Assembly: GCF_965198245.1 (NCBI RefSeq)
Contig: NZ_OZ240249.1
Coordinates: 744,001-808,000, forward strand
DNA from: Poriferisodalis sp965198245
GTDB lineage: Bacteria; Actinomycetota; Acidimicrobiia; Acidimicrobiales; Poriferisodalaceae
DNA: 64,000 nt
Direction of reading: 5' to 3'
The notes under the pieces are model-generated. The model did no database searches. It saw only the letters and a program-made list of their open reading frames with translations, and had not been told where the DNA came from. The first letter of the stretch is position 1. Each line of letters begins with the position of its first letter. The position numbers were made by a program, and so were the translations under genes. Shown one piece after another: positions 25,758 through 34,918 of this stretch.

Positions 25758-26993
25758 ATGCCGAGTGCTGACGAGGTACGCGACGAAGCCCGCACCTGGC
25801 TCGACGAGCACTGGCATCCCGAGCGGCCGCTCATCGAGTGGCGCAACATGCTGGCCGACACCGGCTGGGGCACCCCGTCGTGGCCGACGCAGTGGCACGG
25901 CCGCGGCCTGCCGCCGTCCATGGACGCCGTCGTGGTGGGCGAGTTTGACGCCGTCGGAGCAGTCGGTGTTGCGGCTGGCGTCAGCATGTACCTGGTGGCG
26001 CCGACGCTGCTGGCTCATGCCGACGACGAGCTGAAGCGGCGTCACCTTCGCCCGATCCTGACCGGCGAGCACAAGTGGTGTCAGCTGTTCTCCGAGCCCA
26101 CGAACGGCTCGGATCTGGCGGGTCTCGTGACCCGGGCCGACCGCGACGGCGACGAGTGGATCGTCAACGGCCAGAAGGTCTGGAACTCCGGGGCCCACAA
26201 GGCCCGCTTCGGCATCCTGATGGCCCGCACCAACTGGGAGGTCCCTAAGCACCAAGGCATCTCGTACTTCCTGATGCCGATGGAGCAGCCGGGTGTGGAG
26301 GTGCGCCCGCTGCGCCAGATGAATGGCCATGCGTCGTTCAACGAGGTGTTCTTCGTCGACGCCCGAGTGCCCGGCGACGAGATGGTCGGCAACCCGGGCG
26401 ACGGCTGGCGCATCGCCCTCACCACGCTGGCGCACGAGCGCTCCGCGGTGGCCACCCGCCGTCCCCGCTACCCGGCCGACGGCGGCCCGACGGTGACCCA
26501 GGCCAAGTGCGAGAGCGACGAATACTTCGCCACCTACAAGTGGTACCCGCAGCGGGCGGGGCGGGCGAACCTGGTCATCCCCGAGGCACAGCGGACCGGT
26601 CGGGTCAGCGACCCGCTGGTCCGACAGCAGATCGCCCGCGTCGAAACACTTCGCCGGATCTCGTCGTGGACCACCAAGCGCGCCCGGGCCGCACGTGTCG
26701 CTGGCAAGCCGCCCGGCCCCGAAGGCTCGCTCACCAAGCTGAACATGTCGGTCACGGCTCGCGCCTGTCACGAGGCCCACACGCTGATCGCCGGCCCGAT
26801 GGGAATGCTCGTGGGGCCCTGCAGCAACGCCGACGGCATCGTCTCGGAGATCCTCTTGTCCACCCCGGCCATGTCGATCGCCGGCGGCACCGACGAGATA
26901 CAGCGCAACATCATCGGCGAGCGGGTGCTGGGCCTGCCCAAGGAGCCCGACGACGCCAAGGACATCCCCTACTCCGTTGCCCGCCGCAACTGA
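25758..26993 (+). CDS. Acyl-CoA dehydrogenase family protein
   Basis: 411 residues from ATG 25758, where similarity begins (MPSADEVRDEARTWLDEHW). The family landmarks are WCQLFSEPTNGSDLAGLVTR, GQKVWNSGAHKARFGILMAR, FFVDARVPGDEMVGNPGDGW and the C-terminal SIAGGTDEIQRNIIGERVLG. It is an FAD enzyme that oxidises acyl-CoA esters at the alpha-beta bond; the chain type is unknown. It stands alone on the plus strand after the SDR. Confidence 0.9.
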   Translation: MPSADEVRDEARTWLDEHWHPERPLIEWRNMLADTGWGTPSWPTQWHGRGLPPSMDAVVVGEFDAVGAVGVAAGVSMYLVAPTLLAHADDELKRRHLRPILTGEHKWCQLFSEPTNGSDLAGLVTRADRDGDEWIVNGQKVWNSGAHKARFGILMARTNWEVPKHQGISYFLMPMEQPGVEVRPLRQMNGHASFNEVFFVDARVPGDEMVGNPGDGWRIALTTLAHERSAVATRRPRYPADGGPTVTQAKCESDEYFATYKWYPQRAGRANLVIPEAQRTGRVSDPLVRQQIARVETLRRISSWTTKRARAARVAGKPPGPEGSLTKLNMSVTARACHEAHTLIAGPMGMLVGPCSNADGIVSEILLSTPAMSIAGGTDEIQRNIIGERVLGLPKEPDDAKDIPYSVARRN

Positions 26994-27149
26994 CACCAGT
27001 GAGGGAGTGCCGTGGCGCGCCATGGCCTCGGTGCGCGCGGCCTGCGGCTCGTTCCGCCGCGCAACATTATTCAACAAAAAAATAACCTATATGGCCTAAA
27101 CGAAAGAAAAACATCTGTATAGGGAAAGACACACGCTAGCCTTTGCCGT

Positions 27150-28673
27150 ATGGCCCTGTCTGCTTCCTTGCCATGGCCACGTGGCGTCCGAACGGTCTTC
27201 TTCGACGATGACCACGGAGTCGCGTCCGCGCCCACGCTGCGCCGGGCAGTGGTCGACGGGCATCTTCGCCGACTCGCGACCCGCCTGTACACCTCGGATG
27301 TAAAGAGCGATCCAGCCGAGGTCGTCGCTCACAACATCTGGCGAATCCTGGACCGGATGATCCCTGACGCGGTGATCGTCGACCGCTCAGCTGCCGAGGA
27401 CGGCAAGGTCATCAGCGGCGTCCTCTATGTCGCCACCGACCAGCGACACACTGTGCTCCGGCTGCCAGGTGTCGAAGTTCGAGTGCGTCCTCACCCAGCA
27501 GGCCTCGATGTCGCCGATGAGCTGCCATGGCCGCATGGCCTGCGCATGTCCCGACCTGCTCGCATTCTCGTCGACAACCTGGCCCCGTCGCGTGGACGCG
27601 GTGTACGGGCTTCGCGGACGCTGTCGCTCGCAGAGCTCGAGGATTGGGTGGCACGCAAGGCCTCCTACATGAACCGGACGCGCGTCCTGCGGCTGCGCGA
27701 TGAAGCAATCGAACTGGCCAACCACATGGGCGTCGCTGACCGCATTCACGACCTCGATGCGTTGTTCAAGCGTCTCGATGGCCGCGAGCCGTTGCCCCCA
27801 GACAGCGGCCGCCTGTTTTCTGCCCTTGTTCAGGGCGGAGCGTGGGATGAGAGGCGGGTGGAGATGTTCACCGTTCTGGCGGCTGGCCTCACCTCCCACG
27901 ATGATCCCGACCTGCCCCAGCATCTCCCAGCGGGGTCCTACAACAATGAGCTGCCGTTCTTCGAGAGTTATTTCTCCAACTACATCGAGGGGACCGTGTT
28001 CTTGGTCGAAGAGGCGCGTCGAATCATCGAGACTCAGCAGCCGCCGGCTTCTCGCCCCGCCGATGGTCACGACATCTTGGGCACCTACCGGTGCGTCGCC
28101 GATACGGTCGGCCGCCGGGCCGTGTCCGAAGACCCGAGTGAGTCCTTGTTCTTGTTGCGGGAACGACATGCATCCATTCTTGAAGGCAGGCCCGAGCTGG
28201 GACCCGGCGAGTGGAAACACGTGAACAACCGGGCCGGCAGCCATCACTTCGTCGAACCGCACTTGGTGGAAGGCACCTTGCTCAAGGGCCTCGAACTGAC
28301 CCCGTCTGTGCCGTCCGGGTTCCGGCGGGCGTTGTACATGATGATGATGGTGTCTGAGGTCCATCCGTTCACCGATGGCAACGGTCGGGTGGCACGCGTC
28401 ATGATGAACGCAGAGCTCTCCGCGGTGAACCAAACCCGGATCGTGATCCCCACCGTCTTCCGCAACGAATACATCGGCGCTGTAAAGCGGACGTCGGCGT
28501 CGCAAGCGTTGAATCTCTCCTCGTTCGTGCGGGTGATGAGCTTCGCTTGGCGGTGGACTGCGGCAATGCCCTGGGATGACAAGGCAGCGACCGAAGGGCA
28601 GCTCGTTGCTACCGATGCGTTGAGCGAACCCGACGACGCTGCCATCGGTGGCATCAAGCTCCGACTGCCCTGA
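27150..28673 (+). CDS. Fic protein fused to an AbiEi-like N-terminal domain
   Basis: 507 residues. Residues 1-150 resemble the AbiEi-type winged-helix/antitoxin domain (TLRRAVVDGHLRRLATRLYT, HNIWRILDRMIPDAVIVDRS). The Fic half has inhibitory motif FSNYIEGT (SxxxEG), VHPFTDGNGRVAR as the catalytic loop and a long helical C-terminus. The combination suggests a self-contained regulator-toxin: the AbiEi-like domain could bind DNA or serve as antitoxin, and the Fic domain would AMPylate a target. An unusually AT-rich promoter stretch (27063-27140) precedes it. Inference only; no partner gene is adjacent. Confidence 0.85.
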   Translation: MALSASLPWPRGVRTVFFDDDHGVASAPTLRRAVVDGHLRRLATRLYTSDVKSDPAEVVAHNIWRILDRMIPDAVIVDRSAAEDGKVISGVLYVATDQRHTVLRLPGVEVRVRPHPAGLDVADELPWPHGLRMSRPARILVDNLAPSRGRGVRASRTLSLAELEDWVARKASYMNRTRVLRLRDEAIELANHMGVADRIHDLDALFKRLDGREPLPPDSGRLFSALVQGGAWDERRVEMFTVLAAGLTSHDDPDLPQHLPAGSYNNELPFFESYFSNYIEGTVFLVEEARRIIETQQPPASRPADGHDILGTYRCVADTVGRRAVSEDPSESLFLLRERHASILEGRPELGPGEWKHVNNRAGSHHFVEPHLVEGTLLKGLELTPSVPSGFRRALYMMMMVSEVHPFTDGNGRVARVMMNAELSAVNQTRIVIPTVFRNEYIGAVKRTSASQALNLSSFVRVMSFAWRWTAAMPWDDKAATEGQLVATDALSEPDDAAIGGIKLRLP

Positions 28674-28768
28674 GACACGGGTAGCTCGGTACGCTCCAAG
28701 CGGGGCAACGGGTGCAATCGACGGCCCGGCCAGCGCCCGCGGCCCGACCAGCCACGATGGGAGGCGTC

Positions 28769-29248
28769 ATGGCCACACTCGGCATCCGGCACGCAGTGCT
28801 GTGGGTGAGCGAGCCAGAGGCGTCAGCCCGCTTCTACAACCAGGCGCTCGGTCTGGACGTGGTGAACCGCTATGGCACCGGTGTCTACATGGCGTCACCC
28901 CAATCGAACACCGACCACGACCTTGGACTCTTCGTCGCGGTCGGCGAGGGCGCTCCCGCTCGACATGTGGGCCTGTACCACCTGGCTTGGGAAGTCGCCA
29001 CGCTCACCGAACTGGCCGAGGCCAAGACCCGGCTGGCCGAGATGGATGCTCTCGTGGGCGAGAACAACCACGGCACCAGCCGCAGCCTGTACTGCCACGA
29101 CCCTGACGGAATCGAATTCGAAGTGATGTGGGAGGTGCCGCTCGAGCTCTACGAGGAGGACGCGCCGCGCAACATCCCCCTCGACCTCGAAGCCGACATC
29201 GCCCGCTGGGGCGCCGACCGACTCAGCCGAGGGGCCACCGCCACGTAG
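28769..29248 (+). CDS. VOC family protein (glyoxalase/extradiol dioxygenase fold)
   Basis: 159 residues from ATG 28769, chosen because GGGAGG stands 4 nt upstream. IRHAVLWVSEPEASARFYNQ, HVGLYHLAWEVATLTELAEA and SRSLYCHDPDGIEFEVMWEV are typical VOC motifs, with metal ligands H, H and E. Close relatives include catechol 2,3-dioxygenases and lactoylglutathione lyases; a single module of this size is not decisive. It is followed, convergently, by the amidohydrolase gene. Confidence 0.88.
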   Translation: MATLGIRHAVLWVSEPEASARFYNQALGLDVVNRYGTGVYMASPQSNTDHDLGLFVAVGEGAPARHVGLYHLAWEVATLTELAEAKTRLAEMDALVGENNHGTSRSLYCHDPDGIEFEVMWEVPLELYEEDAPRNIPLDLEADIARWGADRLSRGATAT

Positions 29249-29284
29249 CGACCGCCCCCACCGGCAACCGCCCCAACTGCTCTG

Positions 29285-30460
29285 CTACACGTCGATCTTG
29301 TAGAGCTCGGCGGCGTTGTCCTGCAGGATGCGCTTCTGGACGGCGGGATCGAGGCTGCCGATCGCGTCACGCACCCGCTCGACGCTGCGCGGGTAGAGGC
29401 AGGTGGGGTGCGGGATGTCGGTCTCGAACATGATCTGGGTGGCCCCGAGGTGGTCGATGGCCGGCGCCAAGGTTTGGGACTCGAACCAGAAGCAGCCAAA
29501 GAACTGCCGCCGGAAGTACTCCGAGGGCTTCATCGACAGGTGGGCCATGTGCTCGGGTGCGGTCTCGCCGCACTGGTAGTCGAGCGCGTCCAGCAGGAAC
29601 GGGATCCAGCCGACACCGCTCTCCACCGACACGAAGTTCAGGTTCGGGTAGCGCTCGGGCACGTCGCTCACGAGCAGGTTCACCATCCAGCGCAGCTGGC
29701 CCAGGAAGATCGCCGCCCCTCCCAAAGAGATCTTCACGTCGCCCGACCAAGTGTCATACGGCACCTTTCCGGACCAGTCGATGTCGCCTTCGGAAGCACC
29801 GATGTGGAAGTTGACCGGCATCTCCAACGCTTCGCAGATCTCCCAGAAGGGCCGCCAGTCGGGCTGTGCGAAGTTCGGCATGCCCGAGTCGTGGGGGTTG
29901 GAGCACATCACGATGCCCTTGGCACCGTTGCGATGCATGCGATCGACTTCTCCGACGCTGGCGTCGATGTCCCACCATGGCACCAGTGCCATCGGCAGGA
30001 TTCGACCGCCCGAGCGAGCCTGCAGGTCGCTCATCCAGTCGTTGTAGATCTCGACGCAGGCGATGCGAAGCACCCGGTCGGAGACCTTGAGGAAGTTCTG
30101 GTTCCCGAATCCGCCGACGTTGGGATACACGATGCCGTGGCTCACGCCCATGGCATCCATCAGCTCGAGGCGGGCGTCGCAGTCGTAAGACGCCGCGTGG
30201 ACCATCTCGATGTCGTGCTTGAGGAACTTCAGCCCGAGCATCTTGTTGCCGTCGGGCAGGATCGCTGAAACCGCTGAGTCGCCGGCGATCGGGATGTCGC
30301 CATTGACCACCCACTTGCGCTTGCCGTTGTGCTCGCGGACCTGCGGCACGAGGTCGCGGTACTTCGCCGGGGCGAGACTGGTCCACAGGTCGTGCGGCTC
30401 GGTCCAATGCGTGTCGGAGTCGACGATCTTGATGCCCGGGAAGAACTCGGTAATCGGCAT
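29285..30460 (-). CDS. Amidohydrolase-2 family protein (ACMSD/decarboxylase-like)
   Basis: 391 residues. It starts KIVDSDTHWTEPHDLW, the metal-binding 'DxHxxE' region of the amidohydrolase-related (PF04909-type) family. It continues with GVSHGIVYPNVGGFGN, WDIDASVGEVDRMHRNGAKG, NFHIGASEG, FVSVESGVGWIPFLLDALDY and FETDIPHPTCLYP, the last containing the catalytic Asp. The family includes aromatic decarboxylases and lactone hydrolases. A role in aromatic or terpenoid degradation is plausible with the neighbouring VOC, EthD and acyl-CoA genes. Confidence 0.88.
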   Translation of the reverse strand: MPITEFFPGIKIVDSDTHWTEPHDLWTSLAPAKYRDLVPQVREHNGKRKWVVNGDIPIAGDSAVSAILPDGNKMLGLKFLKHDIEMVHAASYDCDARLELMDAMGVSHGIVYPNVGGFGNQNFLKVSDRVLRIACVEIYNDWMSDLQARSGGRILPMALVPWWDIDASVGEVDRMHRNGAKGIVMCSNPHDSGMPNFAQPDWRPFWEICEALEMPVNFHIGASEGDIDWSGKVPYDTWSGDVKISLGGAAIFLGQLRWMVNLLVSDVPERYPNLNFVSVESGVGWIPFLLDALDYQCGETAPEHMAHLSMKPSEYFRRQFFGCFWFESQTLAPAIDHLGATQIMFETDIPHPTCLYPRSVERVRDAIGSLDPAVQKRILQDNAAELYKIDV

Positions 30461-30567
30461 GGTGTGGCAACCCCCTCAGCGCCGCAACGGCACTTCTGCC
30501 GAAATTATCAGGCGCCCCCGCTGGCGTTCAGGGGTTGTGCGACCATGACGGTCGCCACGGCGAGGAG

Positions 30568-31110
30568 CTATGCCGGTTTGCGTCCCAAGACCAAGTACAT
30601 CGGAGTGAAGATTCCGAGCCGGCCAGCCTCGGCACATCCAGAAGCGCCTCTGTTCAGCATGCTCGACACCAGAGTCGTGCCGCGGGGGACGATCCGAAGG
30701 ACTTCGAGCAGATTCAGCGATTGATGCGTCGCCCAGCGCCCGACGCGAGAGCTTCGAAATGTCGTCAGCGAAAGACCTGAGCCAACCAATGGTTCGTACC
30801 AAGGAATGGAAGCACCGACCTCTTCGGCCAGGTCCCGGGCCTCGAGCAACTCGAAACCGACGTCCTGCATCGCAGCGTCGACTTCGTGCGTGAAGATGAT
30901 GTCTTGAGTTGCGGCGCCAACCTCGATGTCGTTCTTGATCCGCAGGTGGTCCGGGTTCTCGGTGTCGCCTCGATCACGTAGATGGCGTCGAACGAATTGT
31001 CCGGTTCGTCGATGTTCGTGAAGTCTGCCTCGAGAAACTTCGCCAGGTGAGTCAGCCCGCCATCATCGGCTGCGAGCACGACAACTAGCCTCGCCGCGAG
31101 GCGAGCTCGC
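30568..31110 (-). pseudogene. Decayed SAM-dependent methyltransferase, sterol C-24 methyltransferase-like
   Basis: Two fragments in different frames. Near 31110-30965 the frame reads LLDIG..., then KFLEADFTNIDEPDNSFDAI and YVIEAT; after a frame change it continues NPDHLRIKNDIEVGAATQDI, DVGFELLEARDLAEEVG, SIPWYEPLVG and ends RLGIFTPMYLVLGRKPA. The order and wording match Erg6-type (sterol methyltransferase) proteins: FDAxYxIEAT, hRRIxxDIE, PWYxPL and FTPMYxxLxRK. The SAM motif I is damaged, the N-terminus is gone and about 35 residues after the IEAT motif are missing. Not functional. Confidence 0.75.
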
Positions 31111-31128
31111 CCGATGTCGAGGAGGCGG

Positions 31129-31905
31129 ATGATGCTGCGACTCACGTTCTTGCTGCGGCGCAAGGAAGGCATGAGCCGTGCGGAGATGCAGGACTACTGG
31201 CTGAATGTGCACGGACCGCTGGTAGCCAGTCATGCGGCAACCGCGAACATGCTGCGCTACGTGCAGGTGCACACCACCGACGACGATCACAGCCGGCTGC
31301 CGGGCCGGCGGGGCCAGATGGAAGAGCCCTACGACGGGGTCGCAGAGGTCTGGTGGGAATCACGCGAATCGATGCTCGCTGCCATGCGCACCGACGCAGG
31401 CCGCGAATTCGACCGGATGCTGGTCGAAGACGAGCTCAACTTCGCGGACATCAAGAACTCGTCGGCGTACTACTGCTACGAATACCCGCAGGTGAACCCG
31501 ACGCCGGAGAATATCGTCGCCACCGAACGCTCCAGCCTGGTCAAGCTGCACTTCAGTTTTCGCCACTTGCCGTCGCTGGGCATCGACGAGGCGCAGTGGT
31601 ACTGGCGCACCCATCACGGGCCGGTGATCCGCCGTCAGGCGCAGTCGTCGGGGATTCTGCGCTACCAGCAGGTCCACGCCGACGAGCACTCCTTCACTGC
31701 AGCCATCAGCCGTTCTCGGGGATCGACGGTCGAGCCCTACACCGGTCACGCCGAGGTCTGGATGGACCGCAGCGCCATGGGCAACGCGATTCCTGAGAAC
31801 CGGGCGGCATCCCGGCGGGCCTACGAGGACGAAGCCAACTTCATCGACTTCGGTCGCTCGGTGATGTTCCTGGCCAAAGAGCACGTGATGGTCGACCACC
31901 GCTGA
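31129..31905 (+). CDS. Tandem EthD-domain protein
   Basis: 258 residues from ATG 31129, preceded by GAGGAGGCGG. Two EthD modules follow each other: LRLTFLLRRKEGMSRAEMQD...YWLNVHGPLV...ML-RYVQVH near residues 1-110, and VKLHFSFRHLPSLGIDEAQW...YWRTHHGPVI...LRYQQVH near 130-250. EthD proteins accompany ring-hydroxylating or ether-degrading systems and belong to the dimeric ferredoxin-like barrel fold. The gene begins where the decayed methyltransferase ends and is followed by a repeated structured element. Confidence 0.85.
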   Translation: MMLRLTFLLRRKEGMSRAEMQDYWLNVHGPLVASHAATANMLRYVQVHTTDDDHSRLPGRRGQMEEPYDGVAEVWWESRESMLAAMRTDAGREFDRMLVEDELNFADIKNSSAYYCYEYPQVNPTPENIVATERSSLVKLHFSFRHLPSLGIDEAQWYWRTHHGPVIRRQAQSSGILRYQQVHADEHSFTAAISRSRGSTVEPYTGHAEVWMDRSAMGNAIPENRAASRRAYEDEANFIDFGRSVMFLAKEHVMVDHR

Positions 31906-31908
31906 CCG

Positions 31909-32017
31909 GCGCCCGCTGGGGTGGCGGAAGAGTCTTCTGCTCCGGGAATCCAGCAGGTTCCAACCTCGCAGAGCCCTCTTCCGCCGCCGCAGCTATGACC
32001 TCTGTGCCTATCGGCTC
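31909..32017. repeat. Structured intergenic element, copy A
   Basis: About 108 bp between two convergent genes, with a second copy at 57756-57863. A perfect 10-bp stem GGCGGAAGAG (31923-31932) / CTCTTCCGCC (31976-31985) encloses a TCTGC/GCAGA stem and a hairpin GGAA-t-CC-agca-GG-TTCC. A conserved tail (CCGCAGCTATGACCTCTGTG) follows. Compared with copy B, the outer stem changes on both sides while pairing is kept. It overlaps the stop codon of the permease gene. It could be a bidirectional terminator, a small RNA or a MITE. Confidence 0.7.
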
Positions 32018-33626
32018 AGGTGTGTTCTTGTCGGCGCACCACCAGGAACCACGTCAGGGCAAACGACAGCACCACCAGGATCACGCCCATCAGGCCCGCC
32101 TCCGCAATGAACGCGTCCTCGAACGAGCCGAAGATGCGGGTGGTCAGGGTCGAGAAGCCCAGCGGTGAGACGAGCAGGCTGATCGGCAGTTCCTTCATCA
32201 CCGACAGCAGCACCAGGCCGGCTCCTGCCCCCAGTGCGGGGCCCATGACCGGCATATCCACGGTGAAGAACCGCCGAACAGGTCCGGCGCCGAGCAACCG
32301 GGCCGAGTCGTGCAGGCGCTCGGGCACGCTGCGCACCGCCACGACGCTGACGCCCATCGCCAGCGAGCCGAAGCGCACGATGTAGGCGAAGATCAGCAGC
32401 ACGGTGGTATCGCCGAGCAACTCGAGCACCAGGTCGGTCCGCAGCGTCCAGAAGCGCATCGACAGCGCGATGAGCAGACCCGGCAGCGCAAACGTGCTGA
32501 TGACGACTGCGTGCGCCAGTGATCCAGTGCGGGAACGGTGGCGACCCACCAGCATTGCGATGGGCAGCACCGCAGCGACTGAGATCAGTGCTGCCACGAC
32601 GCTCACCCAGACGGTGTTGAAGGTCGCGTCGAAAATGCTCGCATAGTTGACCGAGAGCGCTCGGTCACCGGTGATCGAGCGCAGCACGCCCCGCTGGGCC
32701 CAATCCAGCAAGGCGATGAAGGGAGCGCCCACGCCGGCGAAAACAGTGAGCACCACCGCCGCCAGGGCCGCCGGCCGCCAGCGCCCCAGGTGATAGTCGA
32801 GCGGTCGCTGGCCTCCCGAGCGGGCACCGTCAGGAAGGCGACGGGAGAACCACCGCTCTGCGAGCACCACCGCCGCAGCCAAGACCAGCAGCATCAGGCT
32901 GAGCGCCAGCGCCACCGGCGGATTGGCGAGGTAGTTGGTGGCGATGGCGCGGGTCAGCGTGTCGTAGCGCATGAGCTGCACCGCGCCGAAGTCGCTCAGC
33001 GTGTAGAGGAACACCAGCAGCGTCCCCGCGCCAATGGCGGTGCCCGCATGCGGCAGGCAAATGCGCCGGAACACGGCGAACGCGCTGTCGCCGAGCAGCC
33101 GGGCGCTCTCTTCGAGGCTGCCGGGCAGCTGCCGCAGCCGGGCAGCGACCGGCAGGTACACGTAGGGGTAGGTCATCAGCAGCAGCACGAGCCAGGCGCC
33201 GAAGAATCCCCGCAGCTCGGGCACGGCGGTGACACCGATGCGCGCGAGCAGGTCGCTGGCCAGGCCTCCCGGGTTGAGCGTGCGGATGAAGGCTGCGGCG
33301 CCGACGAAGGTCGGATACACGAGTGGCAGCGGCAACAGCACCCGCCACAGCCGGCGCAGCGGCAGGTCGGTTCGCATGGTGAGCCACGCCAGACCAGTGC
33401 CGAGCACCAGGGCACACGCTGACACCGAGACGGCAAGGCGCAGCGTTCGCCACAACGGACCGAGGGTCCGAGCACTCCACAGCAGTCCCTCGGGACCGGT
33501 GCCGTCGCGCAGCGCCCGGTACACCAAGTACACCCCTGGAAAGGCGAACAGGAACGCCAGCACCACGCCGGCCACGCGCAGCGCCGGCGGAGCGCTGCTG
33601 CGGCCGCGCCGGACTGCTTGGATCAT
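32016..33626 (-). CDS. Iron(III)-type ABC transporter permease, fused two-domain (FbpB/AfuB-like)
   Basis: 536 residues with about twelve membrane segments in two halves. Each half carries an EAA-type loop: QLPGSLEESARLLGDSAFAV in the first and RSVPERLHDSARLLGAG in the second. This two-in-one architecture is typical of ferric-iron and thiamine importers. It starts 38 bp after the binding-protein gene, so the two form an operon. No ATPase gene accompanies them here. Confidence 0.88.
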   Translation of the reverse strand: MIQAVRRGRSSAPPALRVAGVVLAFLFAFPGVYLVYRALRDGTGPEGLLWSARTLGPLWRTLRLAVSVSACALVLGTGLAWLTMRTDLPLRRLWRVLLPLPLVYPTFVGAAAFIRTLNPGGLASDLLARIGVTAVPELRGFFGAWLVLLLMTYPYVYLPVAARLRQLPGSLEESARLLGDSAFAVFRRICLPHAGTAIGAGTLLVFLYTLSDFGAVQLMRYDTLTRAIATNYLANPPVALALSLMLLVLAAAVVLAERWFSRRLPDGARSGGQRPLDYHLGRWRPAALAAVVLTVFAGVGAPFIALLDWAQRGVLRSITGDRALSVNYASIFDATFNTVWVSVVAALISVAAVLPIAMLVGRHRSRTGSLAHAVVISTFALPGLLIALSMRFWTLRTDLVLELLGDTTVLLIFAYIVRFGSLAMGVSVVAVRSVPERLHDSARLLGAGPVRRFFTVDMPVMGPALGAGAGLVLLSVMKELPISLLVSPLGFSTLTTRIFGSFEDAFIAEAGLMGVILVVLSFALTWFLVVRRQEHT

Positions 33627-33664
33627 CTCACTGCTCCGGTCCGCCCATCGTCAATTGTTCAGCG

Positions 33665-34783
33665 TCACTCGTTCAGGATGCCGCTTGTCTCGATGATCTC
33701 CGTGGAGCGGGCGAAGCCGTCGCCCAACGAGTCGAAGTTGATGCTCCCGATCTCAGGACCACCCAACGCCGGCAGGACATCGGCGGGGGCGACGGCCGCG
33801 GCGAGCGGGTACTCGAGTGTCTCGCCGCTGAAATAGCGCTGCGCGGATTCACTCAGCAGGTAGGCGATGAAGTCGTTGGCAGTTTCGGTGTTCTCGCTGG
33901 CCGCCGTCACGGTCGCGGCGGTGACGATCAGCAGCGAACCGATGTCGTCGCCGTCGAAATCCCAATTCGCTGCTCTGTGGTCGTCGCCGGAGGCTTCGGC
34001 AACTTGATACTGGTAGTAGTGATTCACGAGGCCCATGTCGATCTCGCCGCGACCTGAGGCCTCCACGATGGACCGGTTGTTGGGGTAGTAGCGGGCATCG
34101 TTGGCGACCATGTCATCGAGCCACTGGGCGGCGACGTCGGTGCCGTGCTGGTCGCGAAACACCGTGAACCAGTCGACGAACGAACCGTTGGTCGCAGGGA
34201 TGGCAACCCGGCCGCGGTAACGCTCGTCAGTGAGATCGAAGACCGAAGCGGGAAGCTCATCGGATGCGACATTGTCGAGGTTGTAGACGAGGACACGCTT
34301 GCGGCCGGTGAACCCGACCCACGTCTCTTCAGCCGAACGGTTCTCCTGGCTCACGAGCCCCAGCACGTCGCCGTCGACCGTTGTGAGCAATCCCTTGCCT
34401 TCGAGGAATCCCACCGGGCCAGGCGAGCGCGACAGGAACACGTCCGCCGCCGTGCGGTCGCCCTCTTCGGCCAGCAGCAGAGCCAAGTCGGTCGATGCGC
34501 CCCAGCGGACCGCCACCTCGATGCCGGTCTCGCATGAAAAGGCGTCGAGCACTGGCTGGATGAGGTTCTCGGTGCGGCCTGAGTAGACGGTGAGTCGCAG
34601 GTCAGCCTCGGACGCGCACTCGCCATCAAAGATCGCCGCGGCTGGCCCCTCCAACGTGCGCGCCGACCCGCACGCTGTGGCAATCGCTGCGATGGCTACG
34701 GCCAGCGCCGTCCAGCGAAGACGTGGCTGGCGGGTTACGCGTGAAGACGTCCGACGTGAATGCCAGTGCGGGGGCGTGTGCAT
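33665..34783 (-). CDS. Iron(III)-type ABC transporter substrate-binding lipoprotein (FbpA/AfuA-like)
   Basis: 372 residues. Signal and lipobox: LRWTALAVAIAAIATAC. The mature domain reads LRLTVYSGRTENLIQPVLDA, VAVRWGASTDLALLLAEEGD, ADVFLSRSPGPVGFLEGKGL and GLVNHYYQYQVAEAS. The adjacent tyrosines in NHYYQY fit the Tyr-Tyr iron ligands of FbpA proteins. With the downstream fused permease it forms a ferric-iron importer lacking a local ATPase. Confidence 0.88.
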   Translation of the reverse strand: MHTPPHWHSRRTSSRVTRQPRLRWTALAVAIAAIATACGSARTLEGPAAAIFDGECASEADLRLTVYSGRTENLIQPVLDAFSCETGIEVAVRWGASTDLALLLAEEGDRTAADVFLSRSPGPVGFLEGKGLLTTVDGDVLGLVSQENRSAEETWVGFTGRKRVLVYNLDNVASDELPASVFDLTDERYRGRVAIPATNGSFVDWFTVFRDQHGTDVAAQWLDDMVANDARYYPNNRSIVEASGRGEIDMGLVNHYYQYQVAEASGDDHRAANWDFDGDDIGSLLIVTAATVTAASENTETANDFIAYLLSESAQRYFSGETLEYPLAAAVAPADVLPALGGPEIGSINFDSLGDGFARSTEIIETSGILNE

Positions 34784-34918
34784 GGCGCCGCACTATAGCC
34801 AGAGTTTCCGCCAGATGTAAAGGTTCCCTAACGTTCGATGTAGAGTGCCCTGTGCAGGCCGGCAGTGCTGTGGCGAGGAATTCGCTTGTGTAGATTGGCA
34901 GTGCGGCCTTAGGGTCGC

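Noticed and set aside
32016..34783. Thiamine importer instead of iron importer
   Set aside because: The adjacent Tyr pair in NHYYQY and the lipoprotein type fit ferric-binding proteins better; thiamine cannot be fully excluded.
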